Notes under the pieces: model-generated
What the model saw: the letters and a program-made list of their open reading frames with translations, nothing else
Told to the model about the DNA's origin: nothing
Databases searched by the model: none
Assembly: GCA_963846495.1 (NCBI GenBank)
Contig: CAWJWP010000017.1
Location: 434,001-498,000, forward strand
Direction of reading: 5' to 3'
Source: DASYQD01 sp963846495
Lineage (GTDB): Bacteria; Acidobacteriota; Thermoanaerobaculia; Multivoradales; JAIOJS01
Length of the DNA: 64,000 nt
Shown: in pieces, positions 39,901 through 48,464 of the stretch
Numbering within the stretch: position 1 is the stretch's first letter
Layout: every line of letters begins with the position of its first letter
Translations under genes and position numbers: made by a program

Positions 39901-40888
39901 TTGCTCGGCAATCATTTCGGTCCTGAGTACGTTTACAGCGCCAGCGGGTTGAGTGCATACGGCAACTGCGCGTTCAAGTTCTTTGCCGGCGCGGGTGCTG
40001 CGACTCGAGCCGCGCAATGAAGCAGCGCTCGACCTGCCGGCGATCGATGCGGGCAAGCTGCTGCACGACGTGCTGCGCAGATTTTTCGAAAGGCATCGAA
40101 AGCAGTATCTGCCTTCGCTTGATCGCGAAGCGTTGCGCGTCGAAATCAACGCCGTCGCCGATGAAGTGTTCAAGGAACACGAGCGCCTGGTTCCGCCGCT
40201 AAACGAACGCATTTGGAAAATCGATTGCGAGATTCGCAAGCTGATTCTCGAACAGGTCCTGCTGCATGAGTTGCGCCTGCAACAGCGAACTCAGCCGCGG
40301 GGAATGCTTCCCACATATTTCGAGTTGGCATTCGGCCGCGCGTCTCAAGCCAGCGATCCATCTTCGAAATCGGATTACTTGAAGATACACCGCCACGGCG
40401 ACGCATCATCGGAAGCGGCGTCGATCCAGGGACAAATCGATCGCGTCGATGTGAGCGAATCGGGTCAAAGCATTGTCGCGTACGATTACAAACTGTCGCA
40501 GGGCGCGCGGATCGAAGACATGTCCGCGGGCCGTCACCTTCAGATTCCCATTTACCTGGCGGCATTGGAACAATTGTTCGTGCCGGGCTTTGAACTGGCG
40601 GGCGGTGGTTACTATCGCTTGCGCGGTCGCGGAAAACGTTTGAATCAGGGGCTGTACCGCCAGATGTTCAGCGATTGCACGGACGTAACCGGACGCGTGA
40701 TGGTAGACGACGTGCAGTGGCAGCGGATTCGCAATGAAGTTTCAAGACGCGTGTGGCAATTCATCGACGGAATGCGCGCGGGCGACTTTCGCGTCAGGCC
40801 TTCGGAAGGGAAGAAGACGTGCAAGTTCTGTGATCATTCGGCGGTTTGCCGCTACGATACGTATCGAATCAACCGGAAGAGGAATTGA
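36966..40888 (+). CDS. AddB/RexB-like PD-(D/E)XK exonuclease subunit, frameshifted
   Basis: About 1,300 residues once slips near 38,100, 38,640, 38,870, 39,190, 39,690 and 40,000 are bridged. The N-terminal helicase-like half starts EIWLGPVLGTNRERLLARCA and includes LLVLDGFFDFTPVQGEMLRL. The middle carries ATDVRGLRFRAMFIAGMNEG, then FPLRASRDWLYPHEERERLK. The C-terminal nuclease has QGQIDRVDVSESGQSIVAYD followed by YK. YGNCAFKFF with CKFCDHSAVC form the four-Cys Fe-S site of AddB. It would trim broken DNA ends with an AddA partner that is not in the window. Several stretches of the frame are dispersed palindromic repeats (see separate entries). Confidence 0.85.
37206..37264. repeat. 22-bp inverted repeat inside addB
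   Basis: GTGGCACAGACTTCAGTCTG at 37206 and its complement ending at 37264 are perfect 22-base arms separated by 15 bases. It is read in frame as VAQTSVCELTDETQTEVCAT. Related sequence (ACTTCAGTCTGTGG, later GGTCTGTGCCACGA) lies in the intergenic DNA at about 45,795-45,855, so this is a dispersed element, not a protein motif. Confidence 0.75.
37497..37724. repeat. GTCCAAA repeats and a second inverted repeat inside addB
   Basis: Four degenerate GTCCAAA words at about 37,502-37,545 are read in frame as SEVQSPTSKVQSLGS. At 37664-37724, GTAGCGCAAGTTGATAATTT pairs with AAGTTAACAACTTACGCTAC (about 20 of 23 positions), read as VAQVDNLRPKKDAQVNNLRY. Both look like inserted intergenic-type DNA that kept the frame. 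Confidence 0.65.
38009..38065. repeat. dispersed palindromic element, copy 2, inside addB
   Basis: TCGGGGCAGTAGCCCGACGA, then ACCGGGGTCCCCGCACGGGC and AGCCCGCGTGGGGTAGT. It matches the element at 28186-28236 (opposite strand) and, in its right half, 48624-48664. It is read in frame as RGSSPTNRGPRTGSPRGVV. The frame slips shortly after it. Confidence 0.75.
39080..39172. repeat. nested inverted repeats inside addB
   Basis: A perfect 20-base palindrome lies at 39114-39133 (AGATCTCAAA and its complement). Outside it, AGAAGCCCGACCGTCAGGGA (39080) pairs with CCCTCCCCAGCAGTCGGGCT (about 39,145). The block interrupts conserved AddB sequence between TVRSFDVANAVVA and SLSAFIDELERCL, so it is an insertion. 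Confidence 0.6.
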
Positions 40889-40924
40889 TTCACTGATCCG
40901 TTGGATCATTGAGCCAATGAAGAA

Positions 40925-41398
40925 ATGAATCAATCTGATCAATCCCTGCGCGATCACGTGCTCTACGTCCTTCGCGGTGAAGGCGCGCACATCACATTCG
41001 AAGTTTTCGTCGCGAACTTTCCGGCTGGACTCTGCGGCAACCGCGTGTCAGGGCTGCCGTACACGTCGTGGCAGGTGCTCGAGCACATGCGTATCGCGCA
41101 ATGGGACATTCTCGAGTTTAGCCGCGACTCAAAACATGTCTCGCCGAAATGGCCAGAGGGTTATTGGCCACCACTGGATCAACTTGGGACGGCGGACGCG
41201 TGGCAAGAATCTGTCAGCACGTTCCGGAACGATCTGAAGCAGATGGAGAATCTGGTGGCCGACCCTTCAACCGATCTACTCGGCAAAATTCCGCACGGCA
41301 CGGGTCAGACGATTTTGCGGGAAGCACTGCTCGTCGCCGATCACAACTCGTATCACCTCGGCGCGCTGGTCGTGATGGGACGAATTCTGAGGGCGTAG
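40925..41398 (+). CDS. DinB-family protein
   Basis: 157 residues, a four-helix-bundle protein of the DinB/YfiT type: LPYTSWQVLEHMRIAQWDIL supplies the first metal-ligand His, and EALLVADHNSYHLGALVVMG the C-terminal His pair. Such proteins are metal-dependent thiol-transferase-like enzymes, often stress-linked. ATG 40925 lies 36 bases after addB, so possibly the same transcript. The frame is intact. Confidence 0.87.
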   Translation: MNQSDQSLRDHVLYVLRGEGAHITFEVFVANFPAGLCGNRVSGLPYTSWQVLEHMRIAQWDILEFSRDSKHVSPKWPEGYWPPLDQLGTADAWQESVSTFRNDLKQMENLVADPSTDLLGKIPHGTGQTILREALLVADHNSYHLGALVVMGRILRA

Positions 41399-41488
41399 TT
41401 CAGGCTGGCATTCTCCGTCGCTAGCAATGTGGTTCTTCGTCCCGTAGGGGCGCAGCCGGTTTTACTCCTACTGCCCACTGCCTTCTGC

Positions 41489-42310
41489 TCACTGCCCACT
41501 GATTTCAGCGGCCGCCTTCGCCTGATTCTTTTGGGCAATCGCGTAGAGAATGGTTTTGATTTGGAAAGGTGTCAGGTCGGGCCGCGCCTCGAGCAAGAGC
41601 GCGATGACGCCGGTAACGTAAGGCGCAGCAAAACTGTTTCCGGTCATTTGTCGTCGTCCACCGCCCGGCCAGGTTGTTTCGACCTGAACGCCCGGGGCCA
41701 CCAGCTCGATGACTTCGCCGTACTGGAATCCGAAGTTGAGCGGATCTCCACCGGCACGCTTGACCACGGAAACCAGCGATGAGGAAAAAATAGAGGGCGA
41801 GCTGAGTTGGGGAAGGTTATTCGCGGCCGCCACGAGCATCACGCGTTCCCGGTACGCCTTGTCCAACAGTTCACGCATCGGCATCCAGAAGTCGCGTTTG
41901 GTTGTGCCCAGCGAAAGATTTACGACTTGAAGTTTCTGCTTGATGGCGAAGTCCACGCCCATCAGAAACATTTCGCCAGTGCCGGAACCGGTCGGACCGA
42001 GAACTTTGATGCTCGTGATTTCAACGTCGGGCGCGACGCTGCTGATGATGCCGGCGCAAGCAGTTCCGTGACCGGCTTGATCGCCCGAGGTCGATTCCTT
42101 GAAAACGATTTGACCGCCTTCATTGACGGCTTGATATGACGCTTTGATTTTGCCGGCGAGCTCCGGATGTTCGGTATCGATGCCACTGTCGACGACGCCA
42201 ACGCGCACACCGCGACCCGTGCGGCCTTTCCAAAGCGCCTCTGGCTGAATCTGCGACCACAGGTCAATCAGATCGTTATCAACTGTGACAGCAGATTCGG
42301 ACTGCGCCAT
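41489..42310 (-). CDS. S8 subtilisin-family serine peptidase, no signal peptide
   Basis: 273 residues. The triad is clear: Asp in VRVGVVDSGIDTEHPEL, His in GHGTACAGIISSVAP, Ser in MTGNSFAAPYVTGVIALLLE, with oxyanion Asn in LVAAANNLPQLSS. There is neither a secretion signal nor an inhibitory propeptide, so it probably acts in the cytoplasm, unlike typical exported subtilisins. It starts 25 bases after the GAF-domain gene (one operon) and is divergent from the thioredoxin/peptide/ABC block. A role in trimming the twin peptides' leaders is an inference from proximity; no recognition site is evident. Confidence 0.9.
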   Translation of the reverse strand: MAQSESAVTVDNDLIDLWSQIQPEALWKGRTGRGVRVGVVDSGIDTEHPELAGKIKASYQAVNEGGQIVFKESTSGDQAGHGTACAGIISSVAPDVEITSIKVLGPTGSGTGEMFLMGVDFAIKQKLQVVNLSLGTTKRDFWMPMRELLDKAYRERVMLVAAANNLPQLSSPSIFSSSLVSVVKRAGGDPLNFGFQYGEVIELVAPGVQVETTWPGGGRRQMTGNSFAAPYVTGVIALLLEARPDLTPFQIKTILYAIAQKNQAKAAAEISGQ

Positions 42311-42335
42311 GCTTATCTCCTTGCCAGGAACATGT

Positions 42336-43133
42336 CTAGAAATTGAAATAGCCGGAACCGGATGAACGCTTCTCGGCGAATCGCGCGAGCGTCTCAAGAA
42401 TGTCGCGAACCATTTCGCGTTCAGCGTCGCCTTGCGAAACTACGTCGCGCAACCTGACGCCCAGCAACAGGAGGTCGCGATGCTCAGGCGCGGCGTCCAA
42501 ACCCTTAAGCCATTCAGTTTGATCGCTGCTGCCGGCTTCGTCATTACCGGTCTTGATTGAATGCAGGAACATCGCTTCAACCAGCGACGCCATTTCGTAC
42601 GAATCGACCAGCCGCGCAATCGCGTCGGCAAAGCGCGCCGCATCATCCATTTCTTCCGGCGTGAAGGGCGGATACGGCGGTTCACCGGGCCGGTTCACAA
42701 ATTCCAGCACGCCAATTGTTTCGTTGCCCGTGCGCAAAGGCGTCGCCAACAGCGTCACCGTTTTGAATCCGACCGCTTCGTCGGCGCCTGACCAGAATGA
42801 ACCTTCAGAGCTGACGTCGTTGACCGCCATCGGTTGACCGCTCGAGAAGACGAGACCGGCAATGCCTTTGCCCGGCGGAATTCTGATCTTCAACAACGCT
42901 TCTTCAAGTTCGCTGACCGCGACGAGAAATCTCAGCCCGCCCTCGCGTCCGTCGCGCACTAAAACCGACGCGTCGGCTGAACCGACTGTCTCTTGCGCAA
43001 CTTTCAACAAGTCGTCAATGGCCTGACGAATAGGCTTCGACAACGAGTTCGACAAGTCGACTTTGTCGAGCGAGTCACGAATCTTCGCCGCGTTGGCGTC
43101 TTCAGGTGTCTCGGGATTTGAATTGTCTGGCAT
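42336..43133 (-). CDS. GAF-domain protein
   Basis: 265 residues. The N-terminal ~45 residues are helical and polar. The GAF domain spans about residues 30-180: SADASVLVRDGREGGLRFLV, IPPGKGIAGLVFSSGQPMAV, VTLLATPLRTGNETIGVLEF. A helical tail ends RSSGSGYFNF. No kinase, cyclase or HTH domain, so it may be a free sensor or an adaptor for the peptidase encoded 25 bases downstream. Start ATG 43133 was chosen because upstream codons read into non-conserved sequence. Confidence 0.85.
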   Translation of the reverse strand: MPDNSNPETPEDANAAKIRDSLDKVDLSNSLSKPIRQAIDDLLKVAQETVGSADASVLVRDGREGGLRFLVAVSELEEALLKIRIPPGKGIAGLVFSSGQPMAVNDVSSEGSFWSGADEAVGFKTVTLLATPLRTGNETIGVLEFVNRPGEPPYPPFTPEEMDDAARFADAIARLVDSYEMASLVEAMFLHSIKTGNDEAGSSDQTEWLKGLDAAPEHRDLLLLGVRLRDVVSQGDAEREMVRDILETLARFAEKRSSGSGYFNF

Positions 43134-43282
43134 CGTTAGATTCGTCCTGTGAAAAGCGAAGGTCGAATTATACAGACAGAGACGTTTTCTGCAATTGATC
43201 GTGGCGATGAGGACTGGTTCTTTTGATGCAGTAGACGCTTTGTTATTTTTTTGAGAAGAGCTCACTTTAAGTCGGCGTAATT

Positions 43283-43535
43283 AACCAGCTGCGAAGCAGC
43301 GGCCATAGCTAAGCCCAGGGCGAGGCTTTGCGAGCCTTGGGTGATGGTAGAAAAATCTGCCGGAGCCGCGGAGCGGCGACCGACATCTCAGCGGACTGTT
43401 CGTGTTGGCTCAATTGTTCGATGAATTGACGCTCTCTAGCGCCGCTCCGCGGCTTCCAATGTTGTTGGGCGCGTGACCTAAGGCTCGCAAAGCCTCGCCC
43501 TGGGCTTAGCTACGGCCCCTGCTTCGCAGCTGGTT
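43283..43535. mobile_element. MITE-like nested inverted repeat
   Basis: A 62-base left arm (43283-43344, starting AACCAGCTGCGAAGCAG) and right arm (43474-43535) are inverted copies with four mismatches. Inside, a perfect 14-bp pair GCCGCGGAGCGGCG/CGCCGCTCCGCGGC lies at 43365-43378 and 43440-43453. No coding sequence. Terminal repeats with no gene and total size of about 253 bases fit a non-autonomous transposable element. Clear target duplications are not seen. It lies in the divergent promoter region between the GAF/peptidase and thioredoxin genes. Confidence 0.6.
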
Positions 43536-43719
43536 GAAAGAGCGTACGACCCGGTCGCTACCGCTCCCGGTACCGACTTCATCGCGACGGCGCACAGTGC
43601 TTTTGACTGTCAATGATCGCGTCAGTAGGATGTGCGATGCTCTTTTAACTTGATCATCCGAACATTCAAATGAATCCAGCTACACCAGCAACACCAGCAC
43701 ACCAGCACCTGATCCATCG

Positions 43720-44521
43720 ATGCCTTCGCATCTTCGACCTGAGGCGACCCAGGCAATCGAAGAAGCGACGCAACTTCAAACCGACGGCGACCACGCATCG
43801 GCCATTCAACGCATTGAGCGCACGCTCGCCGACATTCCGGCGGGTTCCGAATTCGAGCAGTTCAAGGATCGCGTAAGTCTGACGATGGCTATTGCTGAGT
43901 TTTCAGTCAGCGCCGGCAACTCTGAAGGCGCGGTCGCGAGGCTCGCGCAGGAATTTGGAGTTGCCAAAGAAGCTTTTCAGACGAATCAAAGCGACCGGCA
44001 CAGAAGATGACAAGCGAACTGCTTTTCGCGGACTTGTTCAACTCAAGGATCTGCACACGCGGCTCAGATTACTGGGACAGCCGGCCCCTGAACTGTCGAT
44101 GAAAGAGTGGCTGAACACTGATCCATTGACGCTTGCCGACTTGAAAGGCCAGGTCGTTCTGCTCGAATTCTGGGCTACCTGGTGCAAACCCTGCGAACAA
44201 CTGTTTCCGCGAATCAAAGAGCTGCACGCCCAGCATGCGCAGGACAACCTCCGAGTGCTGGCGCTGACGCGATTTTTCATGGCCTACGGTGGGCCTCCTG
44301 AGGCGCAGGCGCAGGAGATGACCCTGGTTCGCGAATTCGCAGAAAAACACAGCCTTGAATTTCCTGTCGGCGTCGCCGAAGACGAAAGCGTTCAGTCGGC
44401 TTACGGCGCGACTGCTCTGCCGATGCTCGCGTTAATCGATCGCGCCGGCATCGTTCGCTCGTTCGCTTTTTCTCCTGACGAAGAGAATTTCAAACGCGCG
44501 CTTGCCGATTCTCTTGCATAG
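43720..44521 (+). CDS. TlpA-like thioredoxin-fold protein
   Basis: About 266 residues after bridging a slip at about 43,990. The N-terminal ~100 residues are helical (PEATQAIEEATQLQTDGDHA, TPR-like). The thioredoxin domain starts GQPAPELSMKEWLNTDPLTL and has the active site EFWATWCKPCEQLFPRIKEL; cis-Pro is in YGATALPMLALIDRAG. No signal peptide from ATG 43720, which is unusual for TlpA proteins. The next genes make four-cysteine peptides, so a role in their disulfide state is plausible but inferred. An earlier start at 43670 has no support. Confidence 0.82.
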
Positions 44522-44957
44522 AGAGGAGTGGCACGGGCGTCCCGCCCGTGAATCACGCGAAGGATGCGCGTGCCACTGCTCGCGGTACTAACTTCACAGG
44601 AAATCCGTTTGTAAATCGCGCGGGTTGTTGATAGGATGCCCGCGCTCAAACCGCAGTCTTCAGCTAATAAAGCGTCATACGTCGCTGCCGGAAGACGCCT
44701 TTCCAGCGGTTGGGCCGGAAACATATCGGTGGGGCGGCCGTTCCAACGGCCTTTGCGGGAATTGTTTTCCACTTCCGCAAAACTGTACCGGCACTCCGTC
44801 TTAGGCGATCGAGAACCGAAAGCGCATCTGCTAAGAAAGTCAGCGTTTGGGATTCTCTCGTTTCGCAGCCAGGCAAACGTGACTTGGCAAAGAAAAGCGA
44901 CACTGAATCAACAGAGGGGTTTAGTCCCCACATCTTGAAAGGAGAACAGAGAAGTTT
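44522..44957 (+). promoter_or_regulatory. long leader before the twin peptide genes
   Basis: 436 bases without a gene. A candidate promoter is TTGTAA (44609-44614), 17 bases, TAGGAT (44632-44637): four of six matches in each box. Transcription from about 44,644 would give a leader of about 310 bases, with small stems such as GGGCGTCCCGCCC near 44,533 (upstream of the promoter) and GGCCGTTCCAACGGCC near 44,737. AAAGGAG sits at 44938-44944 before ATG 44958. The length hints at leader-based control but nothing matches a known riboswitch. Confidence 0.45.
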
Positions 44958-45230
44958 ATGGCTCTCGTAAGCACTATGCCCGAGAAGGGGCAACAGGCTA
45001 AGGTCTATGACATTCCCGATGCCGATCTTGCGAAGTATGAAGCCGTAGAAGGCACCAAGGCGACCTACGACGAAGCGAAGGACAAGATCGCCGGTGGTAA
45101 AGAACTCGGCGCGGGCGTGGACCTCGACAAAGCAGATGTGCAGGCCTACAGCGACATCTGCATCTGCTACTTCTGGTGGCGCGGCGTCCTGTATTACAGG
45201 TACCAGTACTGCTGGCAAAGCTGTCCGTAA
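44958..45230 (+). CDS. twin peptide precursor A (aromatic, four-Cys core)
   Basis: 90 residues. A polar, mostly acidic leader (about 1-66: MALVSTMPEKGQQAKVYDIP, then DADLAKYEAVEG and VDLDKADVQAYSD) is followed by a very different C-terminus: ICICYFWWRG then VLYYRYQYCWQSCP. That part has four Cys (C-x-C-x14-C-x3-C), eight Tyr/Trp/Phe-class aromatic positions in its centre and a final Pro. No signal peptide. The leader/core contrast, near-duplicate neighbour and linked ABC exporter are those of a ribosomally made, exported peptide. No match to a named RiPP class is recognised. GAAAGGAG ribosome site 14 bases upstream. Confidence 0.8.
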   Translation: MALVSTMPEKGQQAKVYDIPDADLAKYEAVEGTKATYDEAKDKIAGGKELGAGVDLDKADVQAYSDICICYFWWRGVLYYRYQYCWQSCP

Positions 45231-45255
45231 CCACGAAGTTAAACTCAAACCGAAT

Positions 45256-45306
45256 GGGAAGTTCGCGCTCACAAGATCCACGCATTATCCGAGTTGCGAA
45301 CTTCCC
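45256..45306 (+). terminator. hairpin between the twin peptide genes
   Basis: Perfect 11-bp stem GGGAAGTTCGC/GCGAACTTCCC around a 29-base loop, followed by GTTTCAATTC, a weak U-tract. It shares its stem sequence with the strong terminator after gene B. Possibly a partial terminator or RNA-stability element setting the ratio of the two products. Confidence 0.55.
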
Positions 45307-45405
45307 GTTTCAATTCAGCAGTTCAGTCCGTTGTTGCAAATCGCAACGCGCTGAAGAATTCGGCGATTCGTTCGCCGCTCAACCACTAACAAGGAGAAAA
45401 AAGTT

Positions 45406-45679
45406 ATGGCGTTGGTAACTACCGTCCCGAGTTGGAGGGGAAGAACCGAAAGTTTACGACATTCCTGAAGGCGATCTTTCGAAGTACGAAGCTGTCGAAG
45501 CGAAGCAAGAGCCCTACGACCAGGCTAAGGACACGGTCAGCGGCGGCACTCAACTCGCCGGCGGCGTCGAAATCGACAAAGAAGATGTGCAGGCGTACGG
45601 CAACATCTGCATTTGCTACTTCTGGTGGCGCGGCGTTCTGTATTATCGCTATCAGTACTGCTGGCAGCACTGCCCGTAA
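45406..45679 (+). CDS. twin peptide precursor B (frame slip in leader)
   Basis: Same design as A: after MALVTTVP the given sequence lacks two bases (near 45,430 and 45,445), then reads KVYDIPEGDLSKYEAVEAKQ, GGVEIDKEDVQAYGN and the core ICICYFWWRG, VLYYRYQYCWQHCP. The 24-residue core differs from A by one residue (Ser to His) although seven of its 24 codons have silent changes, so the core is under strong selection while the leader has drifted. AAGGAG at 45391-45396 precedes ATG 45406. The silent pattern argues that B is a working gene and the slips are sequencing errors. Confidence 0.75.
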
Positions 45680-45707
45680 GCCGGCGTTTAGCGCTTCAAC
45701 TAAACTA

Positions 45708-45759
45708 CGGAAGTTCGTCGATAAGCGTTGCCGCTGTCGCGAACTTCCGTTTGTTTTTC
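45708..45759 (+). terminator. intrinsic terminator after the peptide genes
   Basis: Stem CGGAAGTTCG (45708-45717)/CGAACTTCCG (45740-45749) with a 22-base loop, followed by TTTGTTTTTCT. A strong Rho-independent signal that separates abundant peptide mRNA from the ABC exporter gene about 320 bases downstream. Confidence 0.8.
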
Positions 45760-45873
45760 TGAGTGCTGTCGCGGGGCATCGCCTCGACCGTCAGGCAGGA
45801 CTTCAGTCTGTGGATTCTCATCGGAAGTCACAGCACTGACGGTCTGTGCCACGACACTCGCGATGGATCTCGC

Positions 45874-45902
45874 TTCTCAGTCATTCCACCGATCTGTATA
45901 AT
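45874..45902 (+). promoter_or_regulatory. promoter for the ABC exporter
   Basis: TATAAT (45897-45902, full consensus) lies 17 bases after TTCTCA (four of six). The expected start at about 45,909 leaves a leader of about 170 bases before ATG 46078. Upstream, 45,795-45,855 holds a copy of the ACTTCAGTCTGTG-type palindromic repeat also found within addB. Confidence 0.55.
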
Positions 45903-46077
45903 CTCGCCGTTTTCGCAATCGCCGACTGAGGAATGAAGTCAGTACCACCTGCGTCAGCGGGTGGCGATAAAGAAGACCGTCCTTAATCCAGCCTCTGACG
46001 CGGCTGGTACTGACCTCGTTTCAAATCGGAAAGTACGCTCGAACCAATCTATTCCATTCAATGAACGTCATATAACG

Positions 46078-48464
46078 ATGCCAGAAAAATCTGATCCGAA
46101 ATTCCCAGCAGGCATGAAGCCTGTTGCAGGTGGCGCTTCACCCGCGCCAGACGAACTTTCCGACGAGCCCTTTCCCGGTCAAATTCCCGGTGGGCCAGTT
46201 CCGCCAGGCGCGATCCCGCCAGGTGGCCCAATGCCTCCGGAAGGTATGCCTCCGGAAGGCGGAATGATGAAGGCCGCTTCGTTACCACCCGGGGCCGCAA
46301 TGCCGAAAGGTGCGCCGATGCCTCCGGGTGGTCCAATGCCGCAAGGTGGAGCGATGCCCCCGGAGGGCCAATGCCGAAAGGTGGGCCGATGCCTCCGCCG
46401 GGACCGATGCCGCCGCCGGGTGAAGTTCCCGCTGACGGCGGCATGATGAAACCGGCTTCGTTGCCGGCTGGCGCCTCACTGCCGGAAGGTGGCTCGATGC
46501 CGCAAGGCGGCGCGGTGCCAGAGAACATGATGCCGAAGCCCAAGCAGCCAGACGCGCGTCCCTACATCAAGCGATCGCTGAAACTTCCTGACGCACCACA
46601 AGAGCGCGGTCATTTGGTCAACCGTCCTGACTTTGATCGGCGCGTTACTTCCGTTTGTCGTCAGCGCTTCGTTCGGTCCGTTACTTGAAATTCTCGGGAA
46701 CGCTGCCCGAGGCAGCTGGCATGGATCAATGTCTGGGGACTCACCGGCTCGCTCTACAAGCCCTTGCCCCCGCCGGGTGCTGAACTTACGGCCGCACCGC
46801 GCAGTTGACGGGCATTCGTGGGTGGCTGGCGACGCCGTTGAGCTTTAGTACGATCTTCATCATCTGGGCTGTCGCGACGATCGGCTCGGCCGCTCTGCGC
46901 TTCGTGCAGATGTGGATGACGTCGAACCTCGAACAGAAAATCGTCGCCGAGATCCAGGGCAAGGTTTACGACCATCTCCAGACACTTTCCCTGGACTTTT
47001 TCACCGGCGGCAAGACGGGCGGCTTGATGCAGCGCGTCTTGAACGAATCACAGAACGTCCAGAAGCTGATCACGCAAGTCCTGTTGACGCCGATCCTCGA
47101 CGTGTTTGTTCTGATTGTGGCGCTGCTTTACCTGTTCGGGATGAGTTGGCAGATGACTCTCGTGTCGTTTGCGCTCGGGCCGGTGGCGTTCTGGCTGTTC
47201 CGCGTCACGATGAACAAGTTGCAGAGTTCCGCGAACCACATGATGGAAGTGTCGCGCGACCTGAACTCTGAGTTGAACGAATCGCTGACCGGCATGGCCG
47301 ACATTCAGATCTTCAATGCGCAGCAAAAGCGCAGCGGTCGATTCGCGACCCTGGCTCACGAGACAGCGAATCAAACCGCGAAGCTGTTCATGTGGATGCA
47401 CCTGAGCAACAGCAACTCGCTGATTTATGTTGCCCTCAGTACCGCGCTCGTGCTGCTGGTCGGTATTCAGTACGGACCGACGATTCGGGTTAGGGCTCGG
47501 CGCCTTAGTCACTTTCACGCTGTTCATTCCCAATATGTTCGCGCCCGTGCAGCGCGTCATCACTTCCTACAGCACGTACAAGTCGCTGGTGCCCGGCATC
47601 GTCGCGACTTACGAACTGCTGGATACCAAGCCGACCGTGGTGGAAAAACCAAATGCGCGGAAGCTTGGCGATATTCATGGCGACATCAAATTCGAAAACG
47701 TTGTCTTTGGCTATACGCCCTTCAAGAAAATCCTGGACGGCGTCAGCTTCGAGATTCGCGAAGGCGAGATCGTCGCGTTTGTCGGCGCGATTGGTTGTGG
47801 CAAGTCCACGATCATGAATCTGCTGCTCCGCTTTCTCGAACAGGACGCGGGCAAGATCACGATTGGCGGCGAGGACATCACCGAGGTCACGCTTGCTTCG
47901 CTGCGCGAGCAGGTTTCAAAACTGTCGCAGTTTCCGTTCTTCCTGAAAGACACGTATTCGCGAGAACGTACGGCTCGGCCGCGTCGAGCGCCACCGATGC
48001 CGAGGTCGAAGCAGGCGTGCCGTCTGGCGCAACATCCACGACACGATCGTCAATGAAATTCCCGGTGGCTACGATTGCACCGTCGGTGATCAAGTGCCGT
48101 CGGGCGGCCAGAAACGTCTGATTGCGTTCGCGCGTTGCCTGATTCGGCAGCCGGAAGTGCTTCTGCTGGATGAGCCGACTGAAAATCTAAACGAAACAAA
48201 TCGGATTGAGATGGCGCGGTTTATTCATAACTACGCGAAGGGCGAGAACAAGCGCACGTGCATCATCATTTCAGTCACGACATGAATTTCGTCCAGCTGG
48301 TTGCCGATCGCATCATCGTGATCGACAAGGGCCAGGCCGTTCAGAGCGGCACGCATGCAGAGTTGCTGCAACAGGAAGGCATTTACAAGACGCTCTACGA
48401 GCTGAAGAACATCAATCCCGATCTGCTGCGCACGCGCGAAGGCGGCGCGCGCGGCCGCAGGTGA
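46078..48464 (+). CDS. ABC exporter with Pro/Met/Gly-rich N-terminus, frameshifted
   Basis: About 795 residues: one transmembrane domain plus one ATPase, probably dimeric. Residues about 1-155 are repeats of the kind GGPMPPEGMPPEGGMMKAAS, not a C39 peptidase. The membrane part runs from VLTLIGALLPFVVSASFGPL to VTFTLFIPNMFAPVQRVITS and includes the FFTGGKTGGLMQRVLNES loop. The ATPase has Walker A AFVGAIGCGKST, signature PSGGQKRLIAFARCL, Walker B EVLLLDEPTENLNE and switch HDMNFVQL. Slips occur near 46,375, 46,615, 46,700-46,800, 47,488, 47,965 and 48,280. By position it is the likely exporter of the twin peptides; since it has no leader peptidase, cleavage would need another enzyme. Confidence 0.85.

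Noticed and set aside
41489..42310. Cyanobactin-type PatA/PatG protease
   Set aside because: It is a single S8 domain without the extra domains of PatA or PatG, and the twin peptides show no cyanobactin recognition sequences.
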